A DNA stretch of 64,000 bases, taken from assembly GCA_949825065.1 (NCBI GenBank), contig OX463864.1:15885327-15949326 (forward strand), in the 5' to 3' direction. Under the pieces are notes generated by a model. It searched no databases and had not been told where the DNA came from. It worked only from the letters and a program-made list of their open reading frames with translations. Shown here in pieces: positions 1 to 13,000 of this stretch. Each line of letters opens with the position of its first letter. The stretch's first letter is position 1. The position numbers and the translations under genes were made by a program. This DNA is from Odontocerum albicorne (taxonomy: Eukaryota; Arthropoda; Insecta; Trichoptera; Odontoceridae).

Positions 1-142
1 AATTTTAATTATTTTATCAACTTTAATATGAGCCTCAATTCTAATAAATAGCAAGTTATTTAGGTAAATACATTACACAAGGTTGTATTGGGGCAAATTT
101 GTGAGCTGTCACAGGACTCATCCTAGAATTTCCAAACTATAA
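1..142. repeat. Right part of a foldback MITE cut by the window edge
   Basis: This stretch is nearly identical to the right half of the inverted-repeat element at 47325-47543, including the arm that runs from GGTTGTATTGGGGCAAATTT to the terminus TTTCCAAACTAT. The left arm lies outside the window. A third relative sits at 26402-27616. No coding potential is visible. Confidence 0.7.
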
Positions 143-384
143 TAATACATATTTCATTTCATTAATTTACGCAGATTACCTACGTGACATATTTAGTAAG
201 ATGCTCGTCTTCCATTCGGGGATTTGATTTTTACCCTAAAAAAATTAAGTTTGGTTAAAGGTTTATCGATTAAGTTATTGATACTTCTCTGTGCGTAATA
301 GTATTACCAACATATATTAAAAATACTCGCGCTGAGTGGTAGTGTTGCTAACACGTTCAATGACGAACTACGATGTCCATACCT

Positions 385-686
385 ACTCTAGAGGTACTAA
401 AACCCGAAGGCTCACTTACTGGGGCCAAAAACAATATTGTCTCCCTTCACACTCTTTCAGTATATTGAAGGGTGTTTTATTGTATTACACTTTCATTGTA
501 TACAGTACAACCTGGCGGGCTTATGACCGTATGACAATACCTTCCAACCAATCAGAAAGATGTTAAAGAGACCTTAAGTGCAAACCAGACTGGTATTCTT
601 TTTAAAAAAATCCAACGGGAATCGAACCCGCAACTTCCGGGCTGGGAGACAAGCGTCTTGTCAACTTAGTCACACAGGTCATCCGG
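385..686 (-). mobile_element. tRNA-derived SINE, family A, copy 1
   Basis: Read on the minus strand it starts with a tRNA-like head carrying a B box (GGTTCGATTCC) and continues into a body shared with copies at 15965, 43630 and 59585. The body includes a segment resembling TTGGTTGGAAG and a 3' part containing CCAGGTTGTACTGTATACA. Sequence beyond the usual tail (385-477) resembles stretches near 16240 and 56820, so the full unit may be about 300 bp. Confidence 0.75.
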
Positions 687-907
687 GAAAACAATAAACC
701 AACATATATAAAGATGGATAACAAATTTCATGCCTACTCTATTGATTCTTAACCTGAATGATCAATCAAAGGAACTTAATTTAATTTTATATCTCGGCCA
801 CTTTCTTCAAATGTTCACACAACTAATGCAAATATGTAAATAAAATTATATAATATAATCTATCTCAAAGAGACAATCCATGTTCTGATTTGTTATATTT
901 CTCCCAG

Positions 908-1042
908 GTGCTGACCCTGTCGGGAGTGGCGAGGGTGTTCCACACCAAGCACCAAGTGCTGCAGGGGCTGGGCGATTTCGCCAGGGCCTGGGCGGTGCTA
1001 CTGGACTTCATACAGAACTTCGCACTGTGCCAGAATCATGAG
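908..1042 (+). CDS. MON2: MON2 exon (window exon 1)
   Basis: 45 codons, entered and left in phase 0. The acceptor is TTTCTCCCAG and the donor GTTTGT. It encodes the conserved [10 protein letters not shown]...LGDFARAW...LLDFIQ block, a close match to animal MON2. The preceding exon lies upstream of the window. Confidence 0.93.
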
Positions 1043-4000
1043 GTTTGTTTACGTCTTTGTTCAACCACCATGGATAATAAATGCTATGGTTATTAATTCC
1101 CTGAGAAGGATATGTTAAATTAAGTTGAATGTTTATTATTATTTGATAACAGGTATATTAAAGTGGGGATTACGTACAAATACTTGTCAATAGTATCACC
1201 TGAGATTATTATCTAAGTTGATGTGAATGGCCGTGCGGAAAAAGACTGGACTTTCGTTCGTTCGAACCCCCTGCTATACTACTCCCCTCGAATGACACAG
1301 GTGTTTTTTCCGCCTAGTATTCAGGGGTGTAAGGATACCTATAAGCAGTGCTTTTTAAAAAAAAAAGTGCCGGAGCTCACTTCTTGTCAAGCTTTTTACT
1401 AAAGAAAATCGTATTCAAAGACCATTTAAATGAAAATTTAAGCAGTTTTTCCTATGCCACAAAGTATTTAACTAAATTCAACTTTTAATTTAGATTAGAC
1501 ACGTCAAATCTATAGTTAAACAGATAAATAAAAATGTACAACTAAAGAATAAATATAAAATAAAATTGTAAAAACATTGTATATTTTCATAGAACGTGGA
1601 GAGAAAGAGAGAGGGAGAGGGGGATGCCCCCATCACATTCCTGGAGCCGCTCTAAGGACCGACGCCCCTCCTATCAGCGTCACACACAAGACAAACTTTA
1701 GCTAGTTTGCAAACTAATGCCTCCCTCTCTCTCTATCCCAAGCCTTTATATTCATATAAAGCAAAAGTACATAAATAAAAAACAATGAAAATAAACGAAA
1801 AGGGCATGTCCACCGAAACAAGAAAAAACAAAAATAAAAAAAATAAAAATAACAGCATACAGTCTAATTGTTTTTGAAACATTAAAATACCGTAAAAAAG
1901 GTGGTGGAGCGCCGCTCCACTGCGCTCCACCGCAAAAAAAACACTGCCTATAACAAACAAAAACAGGAAAACAAAAATATGTCAGTGTGCTCTGATCGTC
2001 TCAATTAAGGTGTGCCATCGGCTCCAGTGCAGCGGTGTGGCCGGTGAGTTTGATGGTGTGCAACAGCTCAGTCACTTATAAAACCACGGCACAGTTTTGC
2101 TTTCCAACTGAAGTGACGTTGGAATGGCGAGGGGGTCCTGGACTATGAGGCCCAGCAACGACGACTATGTAAGCCGATTGGTGACCGAGAGAGTAGAGAT
2201 CGGAGATCACATATCAAACCTATGTTATGCAGATGATACTACAATATTCACCAAGTTCGTGATGAAATGTCAGTGTTGTTTCGACGGGTAAAAGATGAAA
2301 GCAATTTAATGGGGCTCAAAATTAATAAATCATACATACGTACGTACCATCATGCTATTTCCCTGTCGGGGTAGACAGAGTGCCAGACTTTCCTATCTCG
2401 ACACACATCCTTCGCCTCTTGTACATCTATACACTGTATCATACAACTCTTACAATTTCTTAGAATTTTTTACATTTCCTTCTTTCAAAATATCATTCAT
2501 TTGATCTAACCATACTTTCTTTGGTCTACCACGCCTTCTGCTCACATTTGCACTGGTATATTTGTTTTTCTTCATTCATTTGATTATATGCTCAAACCAT
2601 CTCATTCATTTGATTATATGCTCAAACCATCTCATTCATTTGATTATATGCTCAAACCATCTCATTCATTTGATTATATGCTCAAACCATCTCAGACTAT
2701 TCTTCTTCATCTAACTCAATATTTCAACACATTATCTATTATGATCACAATATTTCAACACATTATCTATTATGATCACAATATTTCAACACATTATCTA
2801 TTATGATCACAATTGTATCATACATATCAACTTTTTTGCGTCTTCAGGTGTCTGTGGGCGCCCTGAAGTCCTTCCAGGAGGTGCTACTGATGAAGAGATG
2901 CCCCGACCCACAGCTGGAGAGGGAGGTCTGCTCCCTGTCCTGGCAGGTCTGGGTGCACATCGCCAGAGAGGCTTCTACCGGTAATCTACATTTTTTCAGA
3001 ATCAATGATTTTTTCAATCATCAAATATCTAACATACGTGCATGTACCATCTAGTCATGTTCCTTTCTTTAAGTCATATCTTTATATTCTTTTTATTCAA
3101 GCATGTGCATTTTTTCCTCATCCACATCTCCATGTCCTAGCTGGTCAGACATCTGTCTTTCAATCTGAGAGTTGCGAATTCCGATCCGAGAGATGCGAAT
3201 TCTGATCTGGGAGCTACATCAAGACGTGGATGGAAAAAATTATTTCAATTTTATTATTTAATTATATATTACAGTGCGTGCTTCATTTTATGTACAAAAA
3301 TGAACATAATTCAGCGTCTATTATTATTACAAATTGCCCAAATGGCACAATACGGCAACAATGTCCTATTTGGGTGACATCTGTTTTTAGATTTTACATT
3401 ATTTTTTCACTTTGTGACAAACAGAGGGTTTTGGGTAGACTTGGAATTTTATTTTAAAATTTCCATGCAATCTTTCATCAAAACTTTTCATTTACAGTCA
3501 TTTACTTATATTATTAATTCTATTACATTTTATACTTCTTTAAACTTGAATTAATTGTATGGTTAAAAAAAAACTTGCTTGTGAGTGTATTATTTACACT
3601 AAATGCAATATTATGTTGTATTAGTTTAGATAGATGGCGCCCAAAACATTCGAAGTCGATAATACAGTATCCTACACTTCATTTGTTATCAGAAAACAGA
3701 AATATACCACAAAGTTGTTTTCAAAGTGCACTCTGTGTCCATTATAACATAACAGACACCAAATATTAAGAGATTAAGTTAGGTCAGTTTTGAATGTCAC
3801 CAATTGAAGCTGGGAAGCGGGATCCCGCATGTGCAGTATGCTTATAGGATTCAGTAGCTTGCTGTCGACCATTTTGTCACAGTCTGAATCGTGTTTGAAA
3901 CTGCCTATGAGTAATTTACAATGAATAAAACAATAGACAGCCAACCGGCTGTGAAGTTCGTGCTGTGAACCAGTTTTTGTTTACAAAAAAAAAAAACAGA

Positions 4001-7000
4001 AACGCTGCTTTATTTCACAGTAACTTTGTGAACCAAACATTATAAGTAACAATAAGGTTAAGCAGTTGTGTCCTTTGTTTCAAAGATGTCGAATCAATAT
4101 CCTTGGCGACGAGTGCAGCACTTGGTCATTAAATCGGGGCTTAATTAAGACAGGTGGTCAAAAGAAATTCCACCACCTGATCTGGAGCTCTGATCTCGGG
4201 CCACGTTACTACCACCTGTTATACATTTAAATAAATAGCTTGCAATGTTGTAGTTTGTTATTGAAACACTGTTAAAGAACAGTTTGATTGAAAGGTTCAA
4301 TACACTAGCGGTGAACTTTTTTTACAATAGATTAAGGAAACTGATGACACAATATAAAAAATGTGTCAGAGGTTTAAAACACCTTACTTTAAAAAACACA
4401 CCATGGTATTCTGTTTAAACATGAATTTGTATACCAATCATTCTTCTCTTATCGCACTTAAATGAAAATAATATAAAATTCTCTCTTATCCAGCCAACAA
4501 CAGACTAGAGCCGACAGAAGTGCCCAATGGAGGAGACATCTCCAGTGGACAGTCAGGGAACACCGAGTACATTCCTTCACAGGCCTTCCTCACAGCGCTG
4601 GTACAAATTTTCCCCACCATTTTCCAGAACATCAAATCCACGTATGTTTATCTTACTATATTATTAAGTTACTCAATATTAAAATGCATTGACATCTCTC
4701 ATATAGCTCACTCATCACATTCCTTAACACGTAGACTGCCGATTACGAGTTTCTGCGTAATGAGAGGAGAGCGCTGGGTGCCGATCACGCACTTACGCGT
4801 AATATCAGTATGTCACTTCTATTTGTCAGTCTGCTGCCGGCGCCCGTTGTAGCGCGTTATTTGTGCGTCGGCACTCAACGTGTTAAATCACCTCCATTTT
4901 CAGCAAGTATAACCATATCTACGTATAAAAGTCCACATACATTTATTTATTTCATTCAGTCTTACTCCTTTCCTATCATCTTTTAAATCATGCACAAATG
5001 ACTATATATTAATCAAACAACCAAGGTGACATCACACATCCTTGCTCTACGCCTTTCGTAATTTGAAATCACTCAGTGGAGAAAGCCGTTGAGAAATCAT
5101 AGGGTTATGTGAGAAGGTATATAAATGTACGAGGCATATCCAGAAAGTAAGTGTACTGAATTTTTGTAGGTTACAATTTTTTTTATTTAAACAAAAAAAT
5201 TACGTGGTTACCGTAGTACATATGTAAGCTATTTTTCGACATAGTCGCCATTCCTCTCAATGCAGGTGGTGAAGCGGGGTATCAACTTTTTGATGCCTTC
5301 CTCGAAGTAGTTTCCCGCCAACCCCTCCGTCCACTTCTCCACCGCCTCCTTTACCTCCTCGTTGGTTGAAAACCTTTTTCCACCCATGTACAGCTTCAGG
5401 GAGGTAAAGAGATAATAATCTGAAGGTGCTAGGTCAGGGGAATGCGCGAGATGGTTCAGGACATCCCATTTAAACGAGGCGAGCAGTTCCTTCGTGGCGT
5501 TGGCCGTGTGTGGTCTGGCATTGTCATGCAGCAGGCAGACTCCCTTTGTCAGCATGCCTCTCCTCTTGTTCTGAATCGCCCTCCGCAATTTTTTTAGGGT
5601 CTCACAGTATCTTGCAGAGTTGATGGTCTCCCCTTGAGGCATATATTCAATTAAAATTATGTCTTGACAGTCCCAAAACACGGATGCCATGATTTTCTTG
5701 GCTGAAATTGTGGTTTTGAACTTTTTGGCGGAGGGGGAAGAGGTGTGACGTGACCGTTTTTAAACTCGCGACACCACTTGTACACACTCGTACGATTCAT
5801 AGCTTTATCACCATATGCAGTTTTCACCTCATTATAAACCTCAACCGGAGGTTTTCCCTTCCAAATGAGATAACGGATGACGCCGCGTATTTCGCACTTG
5901 GCGGGAGATTGGATTGACATTTTTCACGAAACGTGTTGTCGCGTCGACACTTCTCAACGTACTGACCTCGAACCGGTCTCGTTGCGGAGGGGAAGGGTCA
6001 GGCTACACGGAAGTGTAGCCAACATGTCGAAAATAAAATCCATCCGGTCGTGAGAGCCTCAGTACACTTACTTTCTGGATACGCCTCGTAGAAGAGGTGA
6101 AAAATGTGTGTCGAGATAAGAAAGTCTGTTGCTTTGTCTTCTCTGCCTACCCTGGTAGCCGATTAGCGTGATGGTATGTATAGTTTTACAAAAATACTGT
6201 TTCAACATAATTTCTACATAATTTAATAAAATCCTCTTTATGGAATAAAATGCCTAATTTACTAATAATAATTATTAATTTTAATCAGTGCAAAATAAGT
6301 TGATCATCGGTAATTAGAAATTATTTTTACCGACTATTTTTTTTGTGACATCGTCAAAAGATGTCGTTACCGATCTATCAAAACATATCTTCGTTTTGTC
6401 TCTGATATTTGACACCATTGTGCGTTAAATATTGAAACAGTAATATCATAGGATCCGCCATTCGAACAATATAATGTTTCCTGTCATATCACGGGATACA
6501 AAGTGGATCGATTAAAAAAGAATAATCTCATAAATGAATGGCTTCTAATATTATAATTCTGAAAAATTACTGTTGTATTACAGTTTCACAGGTGAAGACT
6601 TGACGACTCTAGGCACACTTCTGGAGAATATAGTGGTGGTGTCCTCACACTCTCCCCAGACCATCGTGGATACAGGCTCCGTGTCCTTGTTGCACTCTGC
6701 CGTGCTGCACTGCCTGGAACTGCTACAACAAGTATGTTCTTCCTTCTGGCAGTTTTATGCCATGGCATATAATGTTTGAGCGTATAAAACTCTAATAAGA
6801 ACCAAATTAGAATATGCATCTACAGTTTGGGCTTGTCATCAGCTCAAATATAAAAACAATATTTAACAAATACAAAAAAAATCCTCATATCTATGGTACA
6901 GAACAAAGAGTGATTACCCAAAATATGCTCACCATGCCGAACTTCTCACGGTGTGTAACTATAGAGGCCTCGAAACAAGAAGGCAAGAATCCATTGCGAT

Positions 7001-10000
7001 ATTCCTAATAAAAATTTTCCAAGGTTCCTTTAACTGTCCCGCGATTCTAGAAGCGCTAAGTTTATATGTACCCAATAAATATATCCGTGCAAGGAATCAC
7101 CCTCTGTTCTACATACCAACTTACAGGACGAATATCATGGCTAAACACTCAGTCACGCGTGGTATAGAGATATTGAACCAACTGAATGACACTGTTGATA
7201 TATTCTTAGCACCGCCTAGCAGTATGAGAAGAATTCTGGCTGATATTCTTCCTAACAAATAAGCTAGAAGCAGACCTTTTTCGCGTAACAGGAGAAATCC
7301 GTGCAAGGTGCATAAAAAACAATGTATCTTCATCGTGTTTACAATCTACAGTGTGTCGCTATTGTTAAAAAACTATGTTTTATTGTTATTTCTTCCGTGA
7401 TTTATATATAAACAGCTCGCGGATCACACAAAACACCCTCTGGTAGACTGCGGGTTGACCATGTTAATGATCAAATTATATACTAAAAGAAAGTGCATAA
7501 TTTTATGCAACATGAAGATAATTTTCTTTGACAAAATAATTGAAAGACAGTTTTTTTTACAAAAATCAGCCATATTTCAACATAATCATTTAAATTCTAA
7601 TAAAGAATACGTTATACATATATAACACATCAATAAATCGTTCTACACGGCTGGCATAGAAAAGTTAGGAAAGCGTTGGAATGAATGTATCGCTCTTGAA
7701 GGAGACTATGTTGGTGAATAAAGAAGAATTTTGGCAAACAAATGTTGTTTTAATAGTTAGTCCCGGGGCTTATTGATCGATGTGTTAATAAACACTGAAA
7801 TGGAGGTTATGTTTTTTGGCGCAAAATAACTCAAAATCAACATAATAGTGTTGTAATATGTGAAAAATGAAATTAATGTCTGCGATTCCATTAATTCCCA
7901 CAATACTGTAGTCTTCAGACTAAATACGGAGGAGTCCCATTTAGACTTTATATTGTTCAAGGCATCATGGCAACACCCATCTTAATAAGTAACTCATTCT
8001 TGAGACCCCCATACGGTTCAGCCTGACAGATTTATTGCCATCATAACATAATAATACAAACTTTTCCATTGACAGGAGGCACTGCTTCGCACTGAGCTTC
8101 TACCAGCACTGTTTGCTGCCCTGCTGGGCCTATCCAGAGGACCTCAGCCCTGTGGAGGCAGGGCTCTCACGCAGGCTGTATATCTCTATCAGGCGTGCGC
8201 CGCACACAATACCCTGCCCAACACTCTGCTGCACCATATCGTGGAGGTAATATTCATATTAGTGTTAACAGTTTTACAAGTTGCCCAGTACTTTCACAGA
8301 AAATTTCTATTGTTGCAAAACTATCATTTGACGCCTCTAAATTGGAGTCGCCAATCGGTTCGAAGATGAACTGATGTCTGTACTTTGTATATTGGTATTA
8401 AAAAAATAATTTTGTCTCGCAGGTATTGAAGGAATGTGCGATGGAGGCTAGTGCAGAGAACACAGCGCCTCTGCCAGCACTGCTGCAGGCCTTGGAGGCG
8501 GGACTGCCCTTGGCGAGAGAGGACCCCAAGCAGTATGCCCAGTTCTGGTCCGTGTTACCATCCGTGCTGCACTGCTTCCTCTTCCAGGCCAGGTATTGTA
8601 CCGTGCTTTGTAGGTCTATCTTATCTTGAGTACTGTTTAAATGTTAACGTTGTAATTTAGAATAATTAACCATAAATTACTTGATTATTCCGCTAATTAG
8701 ATTAATCGCCATTACACGTGTTTACCTCTTAACCCGAAGTTCTCTTTAGGAATCATTCTGCCTGAAGACAGCTTCGGGATAGGAAGTAGAAACACATAGA
8801 GCGGGGATTAACATAATTAGTGGAATAAAAAAGAAATTTACTGTTACATACTCTTAACACGGAGTCCCACAAAGTTAAAGCTGAAATCTTTAATAAGTTA
8901 TGTACGAAGATTTTCATGACTGTTTTCCACTAGTTTTAAAGGTTTTTTGCGAAAAAATTGCCACCTTCATCATCAAGGTGATGTTAAAAAACATTGCCAA
9001 ATATCGTAAACACGCAAGAAGCATCCACCTAGCCACCTGCACTTGTAACAGAAACGTAGTAGATTCGTCAACCAACCACTTCACAATCGCAATATAAATA
9101 TGCTTGTGGCTACCAGCTCAGGTACCAATGAGGGCATATCATATTTTATCGTCTGTGACTATCCTAAATCGGTTCAAGGAGCATTCCTTTATCTCTCTTT
9201 ATATCTTGTTTGGGTGTTCATATAATTCCATCACCTCTTTGAGGAGACGAGCATAGTAAAGTTTTGTGACTATCTCAGTACAGTCAGTTAGTTCTCTTTA
9301 GCACTTTTCTTGAAGTTTTCCTGATGTAATGGTGTTGAATAGATCTCACCAACTGTATTGAGAAAGCCACATAACTACAATTCTCGCCCAATCAAAATGT
9401 GGACGTGGAACAAGACTGAAAATAGCCAAATAAATACTGTAAAAATGTATACATGGGGTAACAATGTATGACTGAATGAAGCGATTAAATATAAATAATA
9501 TAATAAGTGGATAAAAATAATTGTAAAGGAGTCATATTTTCTTTGAAGGCTTTTAATATAATTTATTTTTTCTGAAAATTCAACTGGGTCACAAAAGGTC
9601 AAGTGTCTAGGACAAGTGGTTCAAATCTGTCTAGGACAAGTGATTCAAAATTGGGGCGTCTGAACTTTATTCATGATTTTGGATTTTAGATAGTCGAAAA
9701 TGAAAGTTTAAAAAGACAGGTGTAATTCAATAAGAGATTATAGTTGAGCATGTAAGGTGGGATACTGAGATGAAAATGAATATGGACCAAATTGTAGAGC
9801 AATAATCCAATATTCTTGTAATAATCCAATCCAATATGAGTGGTGTATACTACCTTGATCGAAAAATGTTATGACTTTATTCATAAAATCGAAAATACAA
9901 GTTTATTCATCAAAATCGATATGGTCCCTTTCAAAGTGCTCCCCATCGACTGCAACGCACTTACGCCAGAGCTTCATCCAATCCTCGAAACACCGCTGGT

Positions 10001-13000
10001 ACTCAATTTTCGGTATGTCCATCAGAGGCGTCTTCGATTTTTTCATGACATCCCTCGGGTGGCGTAACGCGTTCCGCGAAGCGGTTTTTTATGTCGGTTC
10101 AACAGGAAAAAGTTGCATGGAGCCAGATCAGGTGAATTCAAAGGCTGCTGGATAGTATTCGTGTTGTTTTTGGTCAAAAACTCATGGAAATCATGTCTTT
10201 CGCGATTTCAACGCGGTTTTTTTTTGCATGAAATTGAGGTCTTTCGGCACCAGTTTTGCAGCGACACGTCTGAGGCCCAAGTCACTAACCAAAATGTCTT
10301 GAGCAGATCCATAAACTATGTTAAAGTCCTCTGCCAGCTCTCTGATGGTCAATTTGCGGTTTTCGGCCAACATTTCTTTGATTTTATCGATGTTTTCATC
10401 AGTTTTCGACTGCCACTGCGTTCGTCATCCTCGACCGACTCACGACCACTTCTGAAGCGTTCGTGTCACCGAAAAACACTTCTCCAACATTTCTGAGGTC
10501 TGCAGACTGTTAAATCCGTTTTTCACACAAAATTTAATGCAAACTCATTGATGCACAGTTGATGCCATTTTCAAACTTGTAAAAAATCGAAAACACGCAC
10601 AAAGGTAGATGTACTCAGTACAGCGTAACTTTTACAAATGTCAAGCTATAACGCTGAAATTTGGAGGGAAGTGTCAATGATAAATGTGGTAACCTAACAA
10701 AAAAAATCCAATCGGGTGACTGACAGCGCCACACGGTGGCCGGTTCTAAAACTTTTTGATCAAAGTAGTAGACAATATTAATACGATTTGGTTTAGATAT
10801 GGACTCAAGATTCATGTTCTGTGTTGTATTGTATGATGTCCTAGAGTGGAGGATGAACGACTGTGCTGCGAGCTGGTGGGCGTGATAAGGACGGAGATCC
10901 TGCCTCATGCCAGCAAGCTGCCACGACCATTCCTCTCCGCTGTGGTGGCGCTGCTCAACAGGGGGTCCATCCACACCGCATTCACCAGGAATTCTGGTAA
11001 ACATTTCATGTTTCTATACATTTGTACATACTGTTTCTCTGCTGTGGTAGGCAGAAAGATCAGAACGTGAGACTCCTTTCTCGACACACATATTTCATTT
11101 ATTTATTTATTTTTTCAAAACAGGCTTAGCCCAATTACTTTGAAAATTACAAGACATTAAAAAAGAAGAAAAATTACATGGAAAAAAAAAAATTATATAA
11201 AATAAAAAATAATGCATATGTATACAAACGAGTATATACACACAAACATATGTTACATATATATTCAGTCACTTAAGGATGTTGATGAGTGCTTTCTAAC
11301 GCGCTTAATCTAAGAAGAAAATTTACTTTTGCTTTTGGTAATGCGATATGAAATATGTCAATATCCGAAGTAGTCCCGTTCAGAAGAGTTAAGGCCCTTC
11401 CAACAGGCATAGCGGCTGGAAGACCCGTTCTTGCGTATGTTATTGAGAACAGTTCTTGCCGGCGCAGTCTAGTGTAATTGTTAGGAACATTTAACTCTAA
11501 TCTTTGTAGTAATGCTGGACAGCTCACAACTCCTCGAATGAGTTTGACAACATATACCAGGAGACGCAGATCTCTTCTTACGCTCAAGGAGTTATACCCG
11601 AGCATGCCCAGCAGAAACTGCGTAGGATAAAGCCACGGATAGACACCGAACTCACTCATGTAGAGATATCGTAGATATTTTTTTTGTACTTTCTCCACCA
11701 TGAGCGAGTTCTGCGCCCCCACCGGGCTCCAAATGCAAGCATTGTTTTCTAGTTTCTCTTCATCTCTTCCACATCCCTATAGTTCCTATGATATCTCTCA
11801 CTTCTTATATTTCCTTCTTTCAAAATATCATTAAATCAATGTATGGTTGGATCAAGTATCCAAATACTTGATACAACAATACTTTCTTTGATCTTTCTCT
11901 ACCACGCCTTCTACTCACATTTGCACTGTGTATTTGTTTTGTTAATCTTTCTTCATTCATTCATTCTACGAGTGAGCACTTGGGAGCACAAACAAGTCTT
12001 GTTTGTGCTCCCCTGAAGATGAGGTGAAAGCCTTGAAACCGGTAGGTTTATACCGTTACAAAAAAGTGGAATAAACAGTGTTTGATAAAAATACATTACA
12101 ATGCTAATATAGTCGTGTTTGATAAGAACCAAACATCGCTCAAAAGGCAATGTGGAACAGGAAACAGGGTTGCTGTGTCTAGTTTGATTCCAAGATTAGA
12201 GAAGAACATTTTTTTTAGGGTACCATGAAACTAAAAGGTTTGAAAACCACTGGATTCGGGTTTAAATATTGTTATAAGGTATAATATGCTGATAAATAAA
12301 TAAATAAATTATATTGAGAGATCTCAGCTTAGATGGTTGAGGCACTTATTGAAAATGGTTCCAAATCGTCTGCCAAAATGAATTTTCTTGACGGTTCCTT
12401 CAAAAGACGCTTCTGAGAAAGACAGTTGTGATAACTGATTAAGGAGATACTGAGACTGGTCTGGGCAGTAGTACTGTTTAGAGGGGAGAACAGATGATGC
12501 AAATGGAAGAATCGTTCTGAATGAATGTTACATGGTTCATTTGTATATGAAACTTTTCAGCTAAATAATTAAAATTGGATACAATTTTCAGAATGTGAAA
12601 CAGAACTGAAAATCCGAGAGGAGTTTGCTAGAACGTGCTTCGAAACCCTACTGCAGTTCTCCCTCTTGGAGAATGTGGATAGCTTCACGTCGGAGAATGG
12701 GGAGTTTGCTGTCACAGCACTGCTAGAGAGATTTGGGGAGGCCATCAGGAGCTTTCAGGAGGCCAGCTTGCAGGGAGATATACCAAAGTAAGTTAACTAT
12801 CTCCCACAGGAGGACATCAGATTTTAATACAATCAATACAGTTAATACAATAATACATTCACTAATAAAAAAATAGTAGGCAAATATTTATATATCACGC
12901 AATCACACATATATGTTAAAGCAATGGAAAAGAAAATACATTCAAGACAGAACCCATCAAAATATCCGGGCTCATCTCATAACACCCTCCCAGCCGAGAT

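Noticed and set aside
2588..2806. 72-codon open frame with [10 protein letters not shown] repeats
   Set aside because: Product of the 30-bp tandem array; no conserved sequence.
4520..4852. 110-codon open frame as a separate gene
   Set aside because: Its first 41 codons are the MON2 exon in frame; the rest is read-through into the intron and a TTAA MITE.
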